The notes beneath the pieces were generated by a model that had not been told where the DNA came from, searched no databases, and was given only the letters and a program-made list of their open reading frames with translations. This document shows, in pieces, positions 11,801 to 24,360 of a stretch of 64,000 nt of DNA (positions are counted from its first letter, which is position 1; each line of letters opens with the position of its first letter). Origin of the DNA: Morchella semilibera (Eukaryota; Ascomycota; Pezizomycetes; Pezizales; Morchellaceae); assembly GCA_009192285.1 (NCBI GenBank), contig CM018604.1, positions 4,435,746-4,499,745 of the forward strand. Direction: 5' to 3'. Both the position numbers and the translations under genes were made by a program.

Positions 11801-14800
11801 AACGAGCGAGAATCTCTCCCCTACCCACTCACCACCACCCACGCTGCTACGGTGAAAGCAGTGAAGGTCAAACACCAAGGCTGCATCCGCGTGGTCTATG
11901 CGACCGTAGTCTCTTCTCCATAATTTCCGAGTGCAGTGCGACGACCGAGGGAGGCTTCGTGTTGGACAAAGTTGCAACAGCAGGTAGGCGCGAGAGGAGG
12001 TGGGTAGGCTATTAAGGAGGGATGCGGAGGAAATGTTTCTCTACCTCTGCGGCAGCTTAGTGAGAGAGGACTAAGGCATAGGTATCGGTTTTAGTTCTGT
12101 AATTTGACAGTTCTCGGGATGGTAGGAGTTGCTCTATAGGACCTGCTAAGAGTATCTTGCGGGTTAAGGTAGCGTAATGGAGGAAATGTCTGCCTTGATG
12201 CATGCAAGAAGTTTTAGTACTATGCTCAGTGACAAAAACAGAACAAAGACGACATGTGGTTATTATATATGTGGGGCGGTCTAAAGGGTATCCTGATCAA
12301 GTATCCTTGTGCTATGTTACCCACACCATGGGTTCAGCCCCTGGTGGCAGCAGTGTTGTGACCTAGCCGGTAACGGTGCTCTTGAGGGGATAGATAACTA
12401 TCACATGTCTTTTGCTGCTAGGTACCAGCAGGCTTCCGTGTGTATGGAGAAAGTGACAATCTAGTCTAGTTTGCAGAGTCAACAAAGATAGAGGTGCTTT
12501 TTTGATGCCTGGGAGAGTTTGAGAACATCTTCCCCTCGACAAAGAACCCACCATCCCTCTCTCCCTGCACAGGACACCCCCATATTGGGCCAGATAAGCA
12601 AGCAGAAGCGAAGAACCACCAGTCCCACACTGATTATATCCCATGGCTCGTAGCTTGGTTTTGACCCTTTGACTACAGCCCTCTCCTGCAACCCACCGCT
12701 CATGAAACGATACAAGCCTGGTCTCCACGCATTAAAGATCATGTTGACGGGTCTTGGGGTCGATCTGAGAATATATATATATATACGGTTGAGAACTAGG
12801 CACCATCGGCTACTGGCGAGGGCTTCAACGCCCTCTGCTACGGGTGATGGGATAGTCTCCGGTTGGAACAAAACCCTTCCGTCCCACACCCATGGCTGCG
12901 CAGGATGTCTCCGGGATCCGTCCTTATAAAGTAAATACCCATCAACTCGCAAAGCTAGTACTTATTGGCTACGGGGCCCGAGTCCGGGGTCTGATTAACT
13001 GTAGCACCCACCCGTCCCCCTCCTCCCATTTTAGGCCGGGTTAGCGTTCACCACTGGCAATTAATCTTACCTACATAGTTTATCAAACGGTCTATCAGCA
13101 GCGAGTAATTAGCTGGGGGGTGGGGGGGGCAGACGTATTCCAGGTACCCATTCCTTCAATTGATCAAACTTTTAGCTTAATCCTAACTCATCGTATAAAT
13201 TAATTCAATAGCCGACTCGATGTATGTAGCGACGTCGCGTCTAGCTTAGCTAGGAAGTAAATGGTGGGGGCTGAACAACTGCACGCTTCCATGGATAAAG
13301 GCCAAACACCCAAACTTGCCGAGCATCCCCCTCTCACGCACATGTATTGTGCAAAGAATACATTCAGGGGTCTCATGCGCGCGTTAGGCACATCTCACCT
13401 TATCATCCCAGGCGGTTCCGAATAACCAGGGGTCGCGGTACCCACATGCGCAACCAACCATGTATACTGCCGACTGAGCCGCCTACACCTACCGCATCGC
13501 CAGCTGCCGGTGGTTTTATTCGCAGAATATATATATAATAATATCCCCGAAATTAATGTGAGAGCTGACATTGAGATCTGGGCATATATGTGGTCCGACG
13601 AGCCAGCTCCATGGATCCAAGATAGCTTTACAGCCGATCCCTTTGTAGAGCAGAGTACTAGTACAGCTAGCCGCAGTGCTGACCCCCCGAGTTTCAAGCA
13701 GTACACCTACAATATTTACACTTAAGAACTTCGATTTCTGCAGAAAAAAATTAAAGTTCCGTAGGTAGTTCTGTGCATAGTTCATAGCCCAAACTAGAAT
13801 CATCACTGATCACGACAGTACTATCAATCAGACCGAACAAAAGGGCCACCTCAGTAAGTCGAATACAACTACGAAGGATAACCTAAAGATCCAGCGAGGC
13901 CGAGGGGGTTGGGGGGTCACCAAAAACCAATAAAGACACCCTAGAGTCCTAGGCCAAGGGACAAGGGAAAAGGGGGAATAAGAGGAAGAGTTAGGCAGAG
14001 GAGATCTAGAAGGAGAAATGGATGGCATTTGCAGGAAAAAAATGCCAAAAAGAAAGACGACCGGCCAGCTCACCGGGCGGCCCTTCTCAGTCCATGAAGT
14101 TACCATTAATTCACCGGCAAGCCCGGATACACACACGTGCTGCACCTCCAGTAACTTCCCCCCCAGGCTGTGCGAAGGGGAAGGGGCGCAAGCAAATGGA
14201 GAGCCCCTCCTTACAACCGGTTTACAATTGGATCAGCGTATACGTAGGCAAGGGCGAGGAGTCCCATCTGAGAGGTTGGTTAGTTGTCCTATAGTAAGCA
14301 GTAATAAAGCTTTTGTATACACCAATGACTCAAGTCTCGGCGGAAGTGACGCCCGTGAACGAGGATTCAAATTACATACAGTGGCAGGTTGCGTGGTTGT
14401 TTTAAGTCAAGCACATCAAGCAGCTCTTCATTTTCCGTTAGGACTTGGCTCAGATCATGGATGCTCACTCTATATCTCAGCTAGGAGTGCATAATGAGGC
14501 TAGAATATTTGGGGTGACGTCTTTTCGAGAAGAACAGTAAGCCAACTGGTTTGTTTGTTTTCTGCCTCGATATTTATGGGAACCGGTTCCCTTGTTTGGA
14601 CATCTCCGACCGGCTATAAAGGATTTACGGCTGCAGCTCTTTTTTTTTTTTTTTTGTTCAATTCATTAATTGTATGTAGTGCTGCTGCAGCCGCAGTTGC
14701 AGTTAACTTATAGTGGGTTTGTGATACCTCTATTATCCAAGGCCTGATGTATCTGGTGGTAAGTTATGGGCATAAAATAATTACGTTATTCTAATTAGTC

Positions 14801-17800
14801 CACGAGGATACGCAGGCCAGCAGAACAAGGTGACAGGGACCTGACACTGCCTACCACTTTGAGACCATATTACATTAACTGATGAGCCTAATTAATTTCC
14901 CTTCCTTCCCCCTCACCCTCCTGCATCTAGAGTTGCTGCAATTAAGCTAGCTGGGGTCAGAGAGGAGGGTCACTAACCATCTGCTCTTCCGCTGCTACTG
15001 AATGTTGCATGGGGCAGCCGCGTCCGTGAAAAAGAGGCTAGGCTGGTGGTACTTCTTGCTTCCAGATCCAGTTAATTCTTCCTGGCTGGTCGAGCTTTGC
15101 TGGTTTGGTTAATCGTTGATCAAAGATGGCCCAGGTGCGTGGTTTGTGGAAAAAAGAAGAAAAGAAGAAAATGTTTACAACGGTGGGCGATCGAACACAT
15201 ATTTGCTATCACTTTGGGGAGTAAAGTCGAACATTAATCAGACAGGCGTATATCTTAAGCCCACCACGCCGCCGATGCTTGATTCTCCCGTGTTTATGCG
15301 GGCCGGGCTATATTCGGAGTGATGGAAAGCTAGTGGGTCACGATCACGGAGCATCACTCGGGCTTGGCTAGAAGGTAGGTCAAAACAAGAGTCATCGTGA
15401 GTTAGTGCATGATGGCAGAACAAATTCCAGCATGGCTATGCACACCACCACCACCACCATCAACTATTGCTATCACTTACAGCCATCGTTCGCCACCACT
15501 TGGTGTACGCATTCAGACCTAATAGGCCTCAGCCCCTCCTGAGATTGGCGATACTCAGAGTTCATCGTGCAGCGGGGGTGAGAGTTTCACCAAGGGCCTG
15601 TTTTTACGAGGGAGTAATACAGCTAAAACGTTATCCGGCGCGACCAAAACCTTTCTGGCCATAATCCAAAACTGATGATATATACTACCAAGATCATCAA
15701 CCACCTTCGCTCGTCGACATCAAGGTAAGCACGCCTAAAGGCCAGTTCATAGCCATGAGTCTAAGCTGATGTAGTGTGTGTATGTGTGTGCGTTCTGTGA
15801 CGCCTCTAGACCCTTTTTCCGGCTTCTTAACTCCGCTCTGGAGTGTTTCCGTCCTTGCAGTTTTCGTCATAGCCTCCATCGATCACGTACTGAGCAACCC
15901 CTTTTTTAACAACCCACCATAGCCGCTGCCCACAAAGGCAGATATGCCTTCAGAAAGAAGTTACAGACGGTGGGAGGCTTCACCAATTCCCCGCCCCCTA
16001 TTAATAGCACCTGTGACAGGTTTTCGGCTTTAGCGGAGGACAATATCCTCCATCCCCGCTCATTATCGACCTAGAATGTCTCGGTATTGGGTAAGTTGTG
16101 ACTACTCGTCCCTCCATGACGTTTCCGAAACGACCAATATTGCATACAATACAAAGGGGGCACTTGCCAGTTTTTTGTGTGTATGCAATAGCAGTCGTGT
16201 TTGGGGACGTCATGGTTAGTAGTATATATTTACCCTAATCTTCCCGTCATGTGCTAGTTTTTGGTAGCTGAGTTCTGGAAGCCACAGGAGTTCCCGGTAT
16301 TTCCATGTTTCATACGCTACCGGTCATCAATACATATGCATACATACTATACTGCAATGGTACCTTAACTGGAAAACACTGAAACGTGAGTGTAGGAGTG
16401 TATGACGCTTGGAAGTACAGCTGAATGCATTAGACACAGGCAACAACCCTAGCGGCGGTATTTTGACCTGGAACTTGCCTCCACATAGCTATACCGACGG
16501 TCGTAAAAACAGCACTTACTACGTATCGATCTTGTCCCTCCATCACAGCTTGCCATGCCGCCGGTGATCGAGGCGCCCCAGCGAAGGTTAGTCTCCAATG
16601 CAGAAATAATGTGAAACATAAAAGTTGTGGATCTATGGAAACCATTGCAAGTGCCACAACAGCGGATACGATGCTAGTTCTTGTTGCATCTATGAGTCAC
16701 GGATCACACCTATATGGCCTTTAGAGTTTGGATCCGGGCCCAGGGAAGATGGGCAGCTGTACGGGTGACGGTGACGATGGTGGTGACGGTAACGTTGGCC
16801 CTGTAGAGAATAGAGGACGCCAAGGAGTCGTATAGTGCCCTATGGCTCTTGACGCATGATTGAGGCCCTTGTCAATGTGGGTTTGTGGTCTTTAAATAGG
16901 ACTATGGTCTCTGGGACACGACAGTACAGAATTTTTGCTGAATCGAGTGATTTTGCATGTCTCGGCTAAATTCACGCGCCCTATAGGGCCTTCCATTGTC
17001 CACCTACAATATAGGCCTATAAGTTATTAACTCTGCGGCCCCTCCGAATAAGAATGGAAGATTTTACCAGGCCGATAAGCACTCAAAGAGCATCCATATG
17101 TAGTTCTTGGACATAAATCATCGTTGCCGCCAAAATTGACCAAAATGCCAGCTCTCAACTCCATTCAGCATTTCAAGAGCTGCACTACTTTAAAATCTAG
17201 ACCCCATACAAATCTGAGATCTTAGCACATTTATCTTGCCGTCGGTGTCCGCGTGGTTGTTTTTAGCAAGACTTCTAGATAGCAGTAAATTTATTTATCG
17301 CCAGATATTAAAAATCATATCTTAATGTACTTATCGCGTAGGTACTTGATGTGTAACGGCTTTCCTAGCGTGTATCGTCGCATCCCCCAAACCCTAACTG
17401 CTTATTTACCCAAACGAATTTTTAGCGACTCGCTAATACTAGCGACCAACGGCCCGTCCCGATGTAAAATCTCCACCGCGTCGGTAACTAGGCCCTTGAC
17501 TAGCTGATATCGCTTAAACTTTAAGTCTTTAAAATTATTAGATTAGAAATTCTTCAACACCAGGAGTGACAAGAGTGAAGCCAAAAAGCAGTGCACCACT
17601 GTCGTTTTTCTCACAACTTTATACAGATGCGGTACTATTCGAGGGCGGTATCAATCCTATCACATTCTTGGTACTATATATACACGTTCTTCCCCCGATC
17701 GCTAGCTGCAAGGACGATGTCATAACGATGCCAGAGAACAGATCAAAAGAACCTATGCTGATTCGCTTCTGTACAAGACATTATATGCACAGCTCTTTCT

Positions 17801-18770
17801 CAATGACCGTTCTTGGTCTTATTCCGCCGTCACGCTGGTCAACCACAGCTGCACAGTATGACTGTTGGTCACTACGGCGCAGCAAAGAGCGCCCTCTAGC
17901 TAGACAGGGGTTGTAACTGGCTATGTCTCCCCTTCGACCCTTCTACCGTAACTACATTCTTAATCTTCTGACAACCAATAGGTGCATGCCCAGAAGATAC
18001 TGGTACTACACTCACTCACTCACTCACGGGCGATGATAATAGCGGACAGGGATTTCAAGCAAATAGTACTTGAGGTCAATTATAATACAGGACACCGCCA
18101 AGCAGGACCCGCCTTGAGGCCGTGAACGAGTGTGCCAAACAAACTCAAACCACCAAACTATGTACGATCGTCTTTTTATATCTCAAACCGCATGCGTCTG
18201 TGCCGCAGGCAGTCACACTGTTCGGCTAATATATATATAATCCCTAATTGGCAAGGAAAAATCTCCCAGTTATCCCCTTAGCAATTTTACCTAGTTAGGT
18301 AGTCCATGGCCCAAGCAACTTATACCTAGTCTAACTAACACTGCGGTAATTTATTCTCTTATTGTAGCCCAGAAGGCCCAGCGCGGCAACCGAAAAGAAA
18401 AACAGGAAACATCTACCCTTGGACATAGCTACCGACGAGAAGGTAAATGGATCGATCCATACAGCTACCAGTACAAAGCGAGTTGTTACTAGCTAGAAAA
18501 CCCAGACGGCTCTTCAAGGTGTCTGAGTTGCTCTAGTCACGCACATTGCTTAATAGGCTTTCCAAATCACCTGATTGGCACATGTACATGTAGATTGCTG
18601 GTTAAATTATCTTGCTCGATACATACTATCTCACACATGAATCGTCCCAGCCCACAAAGATAACCTGAACGGGCTACTCTAGGGGGGCTGAGAGAACCCC
18701 CGAAAGGTGTACCGCCAACCCTGTTTGTGTTGATGGGTATTGTGGGGTTAAGCCCAGTTAACGGCTCCGA
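11801..18770. other. gene-free region
   Basis: About 7 kb without a convincing gene. It contains one further copy of the 18-nt dispersed motif at 15,344-15,361, a poly-T run near 14,640 and a short CTCA repeat near 18,010. The open frames present are short, have no recognisable motif and show no supporting splice pattern. Decayed transposon sequence is possible but not recognisable by eye. Confidence 0.5.
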
Positions 18771-18771
18771 G

Positions 18772-19015
18772 CCATAAAACAGGCATGCCTTAGATAAGTG
18801 TACCATAAAAGTGGTATTGTGGCCATAAAACAGGCATACCTTAGATAAGTGTACCATAAAAGAGGTATGGGCCATAAAACTAGCATGAAACAGTGCCATA
18901 AAACAGGCATAACTTAGATAAATGTAGGTACCATAAAAGTGGTATTATGTATGGGCCATAAAGCAGGCCGGCATGAAATGGTGCATAAAACAGGCATTGT
19001 AACGCTGTCACAAAA
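18772..19015. repeat. tandem repeat with GCCATAAAACAGGCAT core
   Basis: About six diverged copies, 24-60 bp long, share the core GCCATAAAACAGGCAT. The longer copies also carry CTTAGATAAGTGTACCATAAAAG and end in a GGTAT-type segment. The first two copies (18,772-18,822 and 18,823-18,871) are nearly identical; later ones are truncated. The cluster lies about 230 bp upstream of the glutamate-rich gene, so it may overlap its promoter. It also opens a repetitive frame on the minus strand that I do not regard as a gene. Confidence 0.8.
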
Positions 19016-19156
19016 GCGGGCATAACTATACCAGTGCTAGGACACAGAAAATTGGAGTGCTTGAGGCAGTGCTCAGCCGCATACTGAAAGAAATAGTACT
19101 TAAAGGCATTCCCGTATCCGCCCTTTACTGTTTACTACTAGCTATAGCTTCATCAT

Positions 19157-19216
19157 TCTTGACTACACAGAAAAACCACACAGAAAAACTACACAGAAAA
19201 ACTACACAGAAAAAAA
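19157..19216 (+). repeat. 13-bp tandem repeat before the glutamate-rich gene
   Basis: Four units of ACACAGAAAAACT type end about 25 bp upstream of the ATG at 19,242. They probably lie in the 5' leader and give an A-rich, unstructured region immediately before the start. Confidence 0.75.
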
Positions 19217-19241
19217 AGATCACCAAAACACAACAATACAC

Positions 19242-20903
19242 ATGTCTGCCCGGATTAAGCTAGGCTCGAATACCCCCAGGAGGTCTGCCCGGATTACACC
19301 CAAAATTAAAATTGAGTTTGATACAACCAGCGACAACGAAGAGAATGACGACGTCAAGTATATTAATATTCCCGGAGATTTTAACAACTACACAACGAGG
19401 TTTATTAATTGTAAGTATCTTTTTTCTCCTGATCTATACAAGATATATATACTAACAAAAATATTAGCTGTGATACATGAGCAAAAACCCAAGATTAAAC
19501 AGCCGAAAATTAAAAATGAGATCCATCATCGCCCAGTCTCTCCGGAGATTACACCCAGTACCCCAGGCGCATGGTGGGAAGAAACGAGTAGCTCCTCAGA
19601 GGAAGAGGCGGCGAGAGAGGCAGTAAAAGAGGAAGAAGAGGAAGAAGAGGCAGTGAAAGAGGAAGAGGAAGAAGAGGAAGAAGTGGTAGTGAAAGAGGAA
19701 GAAGAGGAAGAAGAGGAAGAAGAGGAAGAAGAGGCAGTGAAAGAGGAAGAAGAGGAAGAAGAGGCAGTGGGAGAGGAAGAAGAGGAAGAAGAGGCAGTGA
19801 AAGAGGAAGAGGAAGAAGAGGAAGAAGTGGTAGTGAAAGAGGAAGAAGGGGAAGAAGAGGAAGAGGAGGCAGTGAAAGAGGAAGAAGAGGAAGAAGAGGA
19901 AGAAGAGGAAGAAGAGGAAGAAGAGGAAGAAGAGGAAGAAGAGGAAGAAGAGGAAGAAGAGGTAGAAGACACAGTGGAGGTATCTGGGGCATTAGCTCGT
20001 CGTCCCTCCCCCGAGCCTGTCCAATATCCCCGCTTAGAACTCGGAACATCTCGCAAGCCGTCGACTACCCCTAAGAGCGACACGCACCCCTCGAGACCAA
20101 TGGCAGCCTACGCATACAACAAACCTACTAAAGCCCACCCGACTCCTCCCACAGTCAAGGTTGAATACGGCTGCCAGAGTGTTGAAATCGAAGATATTAT
20201 CATGGAAGAAGCGCCGCCCATCGCCCTCAGGGAACTCCTCCAACCTAACTATAACTGCTCCAATAGCAGCTCTGGATACGGATCGGACTCTGACTCGGAC
20301 TCGGGGCACGCATCTGTCTTCTCCGGGGATATTTCCTATGACACGCCCGACGAAAGTGATTCCGACATGAGTCCTTCCAAGGAATTAGCCACGAGACCCC
20401 CCCAAAGCCACGTTCAGGACAACCCCAATCAGGCGTCCGCCAATGGAGAAAAGTCTATAGCGAAAGTTGTAGCCGCCGCCTCCTGGGGTGGGGGTATGAG
20501 AGTTATCGTGTCCGTAGGCCCCGAGAAAGCCCGCAAATACATTATCCTATCACACACGGAGGGTAAACGTAAATACAAATATGATCTCTCGACTCTCCCA
20601 AAGGTCAACACAGAGAGGTACAGTCGCTCCAAAAAGGAAAAGGTTACAAGGGTTTGTGGGGTAGCATTAAGTGGTACCGGGCCAGAGGTGTTGAATGTAG
20701 GTAAGGGAGAGCGAAACCCATATATATATGTGAGTTTTCAGTGGGACGATGGCACAGAGACTTGGGAAAATGGCGCGCCGGCCAGGGAGTTGATCGCGAA
20801 CATGAAAAAGAGGAAGCCGACCATGACGAACCTGACCCCCCAAGAGTACCTGTATTCCGAGGCAAAGGAGGCCTGGAGGCTGGCTGATGAGCTCTCGAAG
20901 TGA
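19242..20903 (+). CDS. glutamate-rich protein, unknown function
   Basis: Two exons are inferred, 19,242-19,410 and 19,468-20,903, giving 534 residues. The 57-nt intron has a GTAAGT donor, a TACTAAC branch site and a TTAG acceptor. It is a multiple of three, so the frame also stays open unspliced, but the unspliced insert is hydrophobic and unlike the rest. The N-terminus is basic (PRRSARITPK). Residues about 107-225 are almost pure Glu, interrupted by seven VKEE motifs. A Ser/Asp-rich middle part follows. The C-terminal 150 residues look folded and include YVSFQWDDGTETWENG, which faintly resembles the tail of a chromodomain. IKIE, VKVE and the VKEE motifs match the SUMO consensus PsiKxE. A nuclear chromatin-related role is inference; I do not recognise the family. 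Confidence 0.6.
   Translation: MSARIKLGSNTPRRSARITPKIKIEFDTTSDNEENDDVKYINIPGDFNNYTTRFINCKYLFSPDLYKIYILTKILAVIHEQKPKIKQPKIKNEIHHRPVSPEITPSTPGAWWEETSSSSEEEAAREAVKEEEEEEEAVKEEEEEEEEVVVKEEEEEEEEEEEEEAVKEEEEEEEAVGEEEEEEEAVKEEEEEEEEVVVKEEEGEEEEEEAVKEEEEEEEEEEEEEEEEEEEEEEEEEEEEVEDTVEVSGALARRPSPEPVQYPRLELGTSRKPSTTPKSDTHPSRPMAAYAYNKPTKAHPTPPTVKVEYGCQSVEIEDIIMEEAPPIALRELLQPNYNCSNSSSGYGSDSDSDSGHASVFSGDISYDTPDESDSDMSPSKELATRPPQSHVQDNPNQASANGEKSIAKVVAAASWGGGMRVIVSVGPEKARKYIILSHTEGKRKYKYDLSTLPKVNTERYSRSKKEKVTRVCGVALSGTGPEVLNVGKGERNPYIYVSFQWDDGTETWENGAPARELIANMKKRKPTMTNLTPQEYLYSEAKEAWRLADELSK
19620..19972 (+). repeat. GAA/GAG coding minisatellite
   Basis: A purine repeat inside the glutamate-rich gene is built from GAAGAGGAA blocks with interspersed GCAGTGAAA units. 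It is likely to vary in length between strains. On the other strand it opens long Ser-rich and Leu/Pro-rich frames that are artefacts. Confidence 0.85.
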
Positions 20904-23900
20904 GACCAACCACAGCATATTGATGACGAGTAGACGATTTTGGATGCGCGCGCTGCAACGACATTATCCCTTCATTTACATTTTTGTATTCGATCATTTC
21001 TGTGGATTTCAATTTTTTTTATGTCTCTTAACGAACTATTATCTCTGGGGAACGCAAAATTGGGTCGGTTGGCGTGTGCTGGTTGGGTCGGGCAGGTTTT
21101 AGTTTTTTTCTTTCCCGAACTATATATATATTTTTGGAGGGTGTTGGTCGGGGTTTTGGGGTTCCTGTTTTTAATTTTGTTTCTTTTCTTTCTGACTATT
21201 GATAGACTATCATTTCTTCTACCTTCTCATTGATATCAGACTTTGATTTCTTTCATTTGTCATAAGCTTCAATTAGGTTTTAACTGTAACTCACACGTAA
21301 GATGAGGTTCCTTCAATTATGTCATTACATTAACTTAGCTTCGTTCCTATCTTCTGCGGCTTAATTTTATGCTACTGCTTTATGTGAGTTAAATGACAGA
21401 CCAGGAATATATATTCGCCCTTGACGGAATTATATCCGTTCCTTCTGAAGCAGCCGGTAGTCGTTACTATCCCTTTTTTGTCACCTGAAAAAGCGAACCG
21501 ATCCATCTCCCCACACACCCCACCGCCAAATAGCCCCGAAAAAATACTGAAACTTCCCAAGAGATGACATGAAGATCACCAAATTACCAGAGAGGAGGCC
21601 ATTATACTCAAGCCACCGCTAGTTTTTGAAAAATGAAAATATATCATTTCCACCCACAACAATAGTTTAGAGGGTGGTCAACGGTTTGGATCGAGACACG
21701 AACTCTTGGCTGATACACGGAGCTTATAGGCAGGGAAAAAAGGCAGTAAGACTCGGGGTAGATAGCAAATAGCGTCTTCGGGCGGGGTAGACATTGTGGT
21801 TGAGTGGCAAACAGTAGAGTATGGACGGGGCGGAGATGATCAATTACCCTAGTTTCAAGCCAAGATTTGGCTTGAAACCAAACGATCCTACCCGTTGCAT
21901 CATGACCATCCGCTCCTCGAGACCCGGCCCTGCCTCGCGATAACTTTAAAATCTATTGAATGAGTCTTTGGTGAAGGACTGCTAACACACCAATCACACG
22001 GAGCTTTGTAATTTTTTCCCCCCAATGGTAGATCTTGGGGCCTTTGCTGTGAACCTGATTAGAGGCCCTCAATTCCTCACAATGTCTACCTACGGGTCCT
22101 AGAGGCACAGTGCAGGGTATATTTTTAACCTTTATTATTTTCCCTGCATTTTCTCTGGTTTGCTGACACTGTGAAAGTTTTTTTGGCTCGGGTTTATGCC
22201 GGTACGTACGGGTACCCCATCCGTGGCCTGTACAAAGTTTCAAGGCTTCAGTATCATAGCCACCGAGGGTGTTCATCCTAGTGCCATAGCCCAGGATGAC
22301 TGTTAATCACTGTAAAAGAAGACCCACAAAGGAAGAACCTCAGCCAATAGATGCTCTATAACTCCAGGCATATGCGTCTTCTCTCTTGCTTTTTTTCTCT
22401 TTTTTCTTTCCCTTTTTCACAGGTACAGTGCATATATGTATGCGTGTACACTAGGTACTAGGTACATAAATATATACTTGTACCACCGGAGGACCTTCCG
22501 GTTTGGCACTGTGGTGCGTCCATATACATAAAATTCTCGTGTTGGTGATGTAGTGGTGGTGTCCTGTGGTAGAAAAACAGGGCTAAAAATAGGCATCTTA
22601 TGTCGAAAGGATTGGATACGTAGGTATATCATCCCATATATGTCTTGAGACATGTACCTACATATGTGGTCGTGATAAACGGTAATGTGTAACTTTATCA
22701 CAGTCGTCTCCTAATCTCCTTGGGGAATCGACAAGCGTGCTCGCTTACTCACTAGCAACCCCAGACGCCTGAAACTCAAGTCCGGACCGGCCCGTGTGAG
22801 ATAGCTGGGGATATATGCGCGATATGAGGCGCTGCAAGCATTAGACCCCAGCCCATGATGTAGGATGTCACGCTCTGATTAAATAAATTAAACGGGTCGT
22901 GTAGAGCTTTTGATTGGAGATGTCAATCCGAAACTGCGGAAGGCTGCGCGCATAAACCGGTAGCATTGTCGCTTGTCGCGATGTTGATTGGTTGGCTATA
23001 TGTACTCTGGGTGCGGCGGTGCGGCTTGCGTTGCTACGCTTACCCTTGACACCGTGTACTTACATGTAGTTAAGAATGGCGCTTGCTCAGATAAGGTTAA
23101 CCGAGGAATGCACCCACGATCCGTCACCTACCTATACTTACATGTAGCTAATACCACAGAGCTCGTTTATCATTTGCCCAATCGCACTTGGCTCAAACAG
23201 CTCAACATATAGTTTGGATTTTGATGATTATGGAACCCGAGTTCTGTTTTCCTGGGATAGCGATACAACCGCGGTTACGAGGGGTGAAGATGAAGTTCGG
23301 CGTAACAATTGCCCCTTACATAAGATCGTAACAGAGGAGAGGGGCCGGTGTAGGGCTGCATTTATAAAGTAGCACCAACAGTAAGGCTGCCAAAAGAAAA
23401 CATAAAAAGAGTCATTAGCTTAGTACATACTCGCCGCTCAGACAAGGATCGCTCGCCACAGTTCATTGAGCGGCTTCAAGTCATAATAGTTGAGTCGACC
23501 CGAGTCGGTAGCTAGAGTAGTGAGTTCCTCCATACAATAGTATTGTGGGTTCTCAAAACTATCCGACGCAACGGCCAAATAATAAGCCACAGTCCTAAAT
23601 TTTGGCAGAAATACTCGCCAGCCCACTTCACGGTCTTACAGTAGAGTTTTATCCATTTTTTATTAGTTAGAGGCGCGCGTTACATCAGGCGTCCGGGTCA
23701 ATTTGACAACTCATAGTACATGTAGTTGCAGCAAGTGTAGTAATTGCCGCTTTCTGGTATTGGGCAATTAACACAACAGTTATGTAAGTACATGTATGTA
23801 CTGGAATCGCCTCTGGTCTTATAGTTAATGGGTAGGCCATACCTACCCGATAATACATGTAATTATACAAGGTCGGAGGAAGAGACACCTTGACCTAAGT

Positions 23901-24030
23901 TACGCAATAATCTCTGTCCTTTAGCATGCAAGATGCTGTCCCGATGGTGTTAATACGTTACATGTATTTTTTATTTCAATTTCCCCAAGGTCAATTGATC
24001 AAGTCATGATCAAGTACGTGTCTACTCCTA
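20904..24030. other. gene-free region
   Basis: A T-rich stretch that could be a 3' UTR follows the glutamate-rich gene. I see no gene in the remainder. Notable items are a 12-bp perfect hairpin at 21,852-21,878 and copies of TACATGTA at 23,061, 23,139, 23,717, 23,789, 23,854 and 23,959. Confidence 0.5.
21852..21878. other. perfect 12-bp hairpin
   Basis: The arms GTTTCAAGCCAA (21,852-21,863) and TTGGCTTGAAAC (21,867-21,878) pair perfectly around a 3-nt loop. The function is unknown. It could be a mini foldback element or a chance palindrome. Confidence 0.6.
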
Positions 24031-24335
24031 CGTTGCCGAAAAACACACCCAGGTTCATAAAGCTCCGATTGGTATCAACGGCCGTTCGGTTTTCCTGCCA
24101 GGTGAGCCTTCGCCTGTGTGTCTTGTACTATTATTGATTTATACTCAACGGTTGGGTATTGCCAAACACCCTGCGCTGCAAATAGCCACTCTTGCTCGGT
24201 GGCCTCTAGAGGTATAGAACGGCCGGATGCTATGTAACGGCCGTTGATACCAAACGGGGCCTTGAAGAGATTGATATTGTAAGGCTTAACGCTAAACATG
24301 TGTTTGGGGGGCGGTTTTGTCTCACGCCAAGACAT
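24030..24335. pseudogene. inverted pair of gene fragments
   Basis: Two 22-bp arms, at 24,065-24,086 and 24,236-24,257, are inverted copies with one mismatch. Both read as protein going away from their outer side: the + strand gives HKAPIGINGRSVF and the minus strand gives FKAPFGINGRYIAS. The inverted repeat is therefore a shared peptide motif (KAP[IF]GINGR) in two head-to-head fragments. The minus frame (24,335 to 24,075) is open for 86 residues. I do not recognise the protein. Both look like remnants of one family brought together by rearrangement. Confidence 0.45.
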
Positions 24336-24342
24336 AAGGTTT

Positions 24343-24360
24343 CCGAGTGATGGTTTGTGA
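24343..24360 (-). repeat. dispersed 18-nt motif copy
   Basis: On the minus strand it reads TCACAAACCATCACTCGG, matching the family consensus TCAYRNNNTATCACTCGG. It lies just outside the pair of inverted gene fragments. Confidence 0.65.

Noticed and set aside
12363-12952. Overlapping 121- and 157-residue minus-strand frames
   Set aside because: They overlap each other in different frames, have low sequence order and no recognisable motif.
14018-14494. 158-residue + strand frame
   Set aside because: Irregular composition with no domain, signal peptide or intron signals; likely a chance frame.
18567-18899. 110-residue minus-strand frame with repeated FMVHLSK
   Set aside because: It is a translation of the tandem repeat at 18,772-19,015; no start context, domain or splice evidence.
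19526-20083. Long Ser-rich and Leu/Pro-rich frames antisense to the glutamate-rich gene
   Set aside because: They mirror the GAA/GAG repeat; the sense strand has a proper intron and ordered C-terminal sequence.
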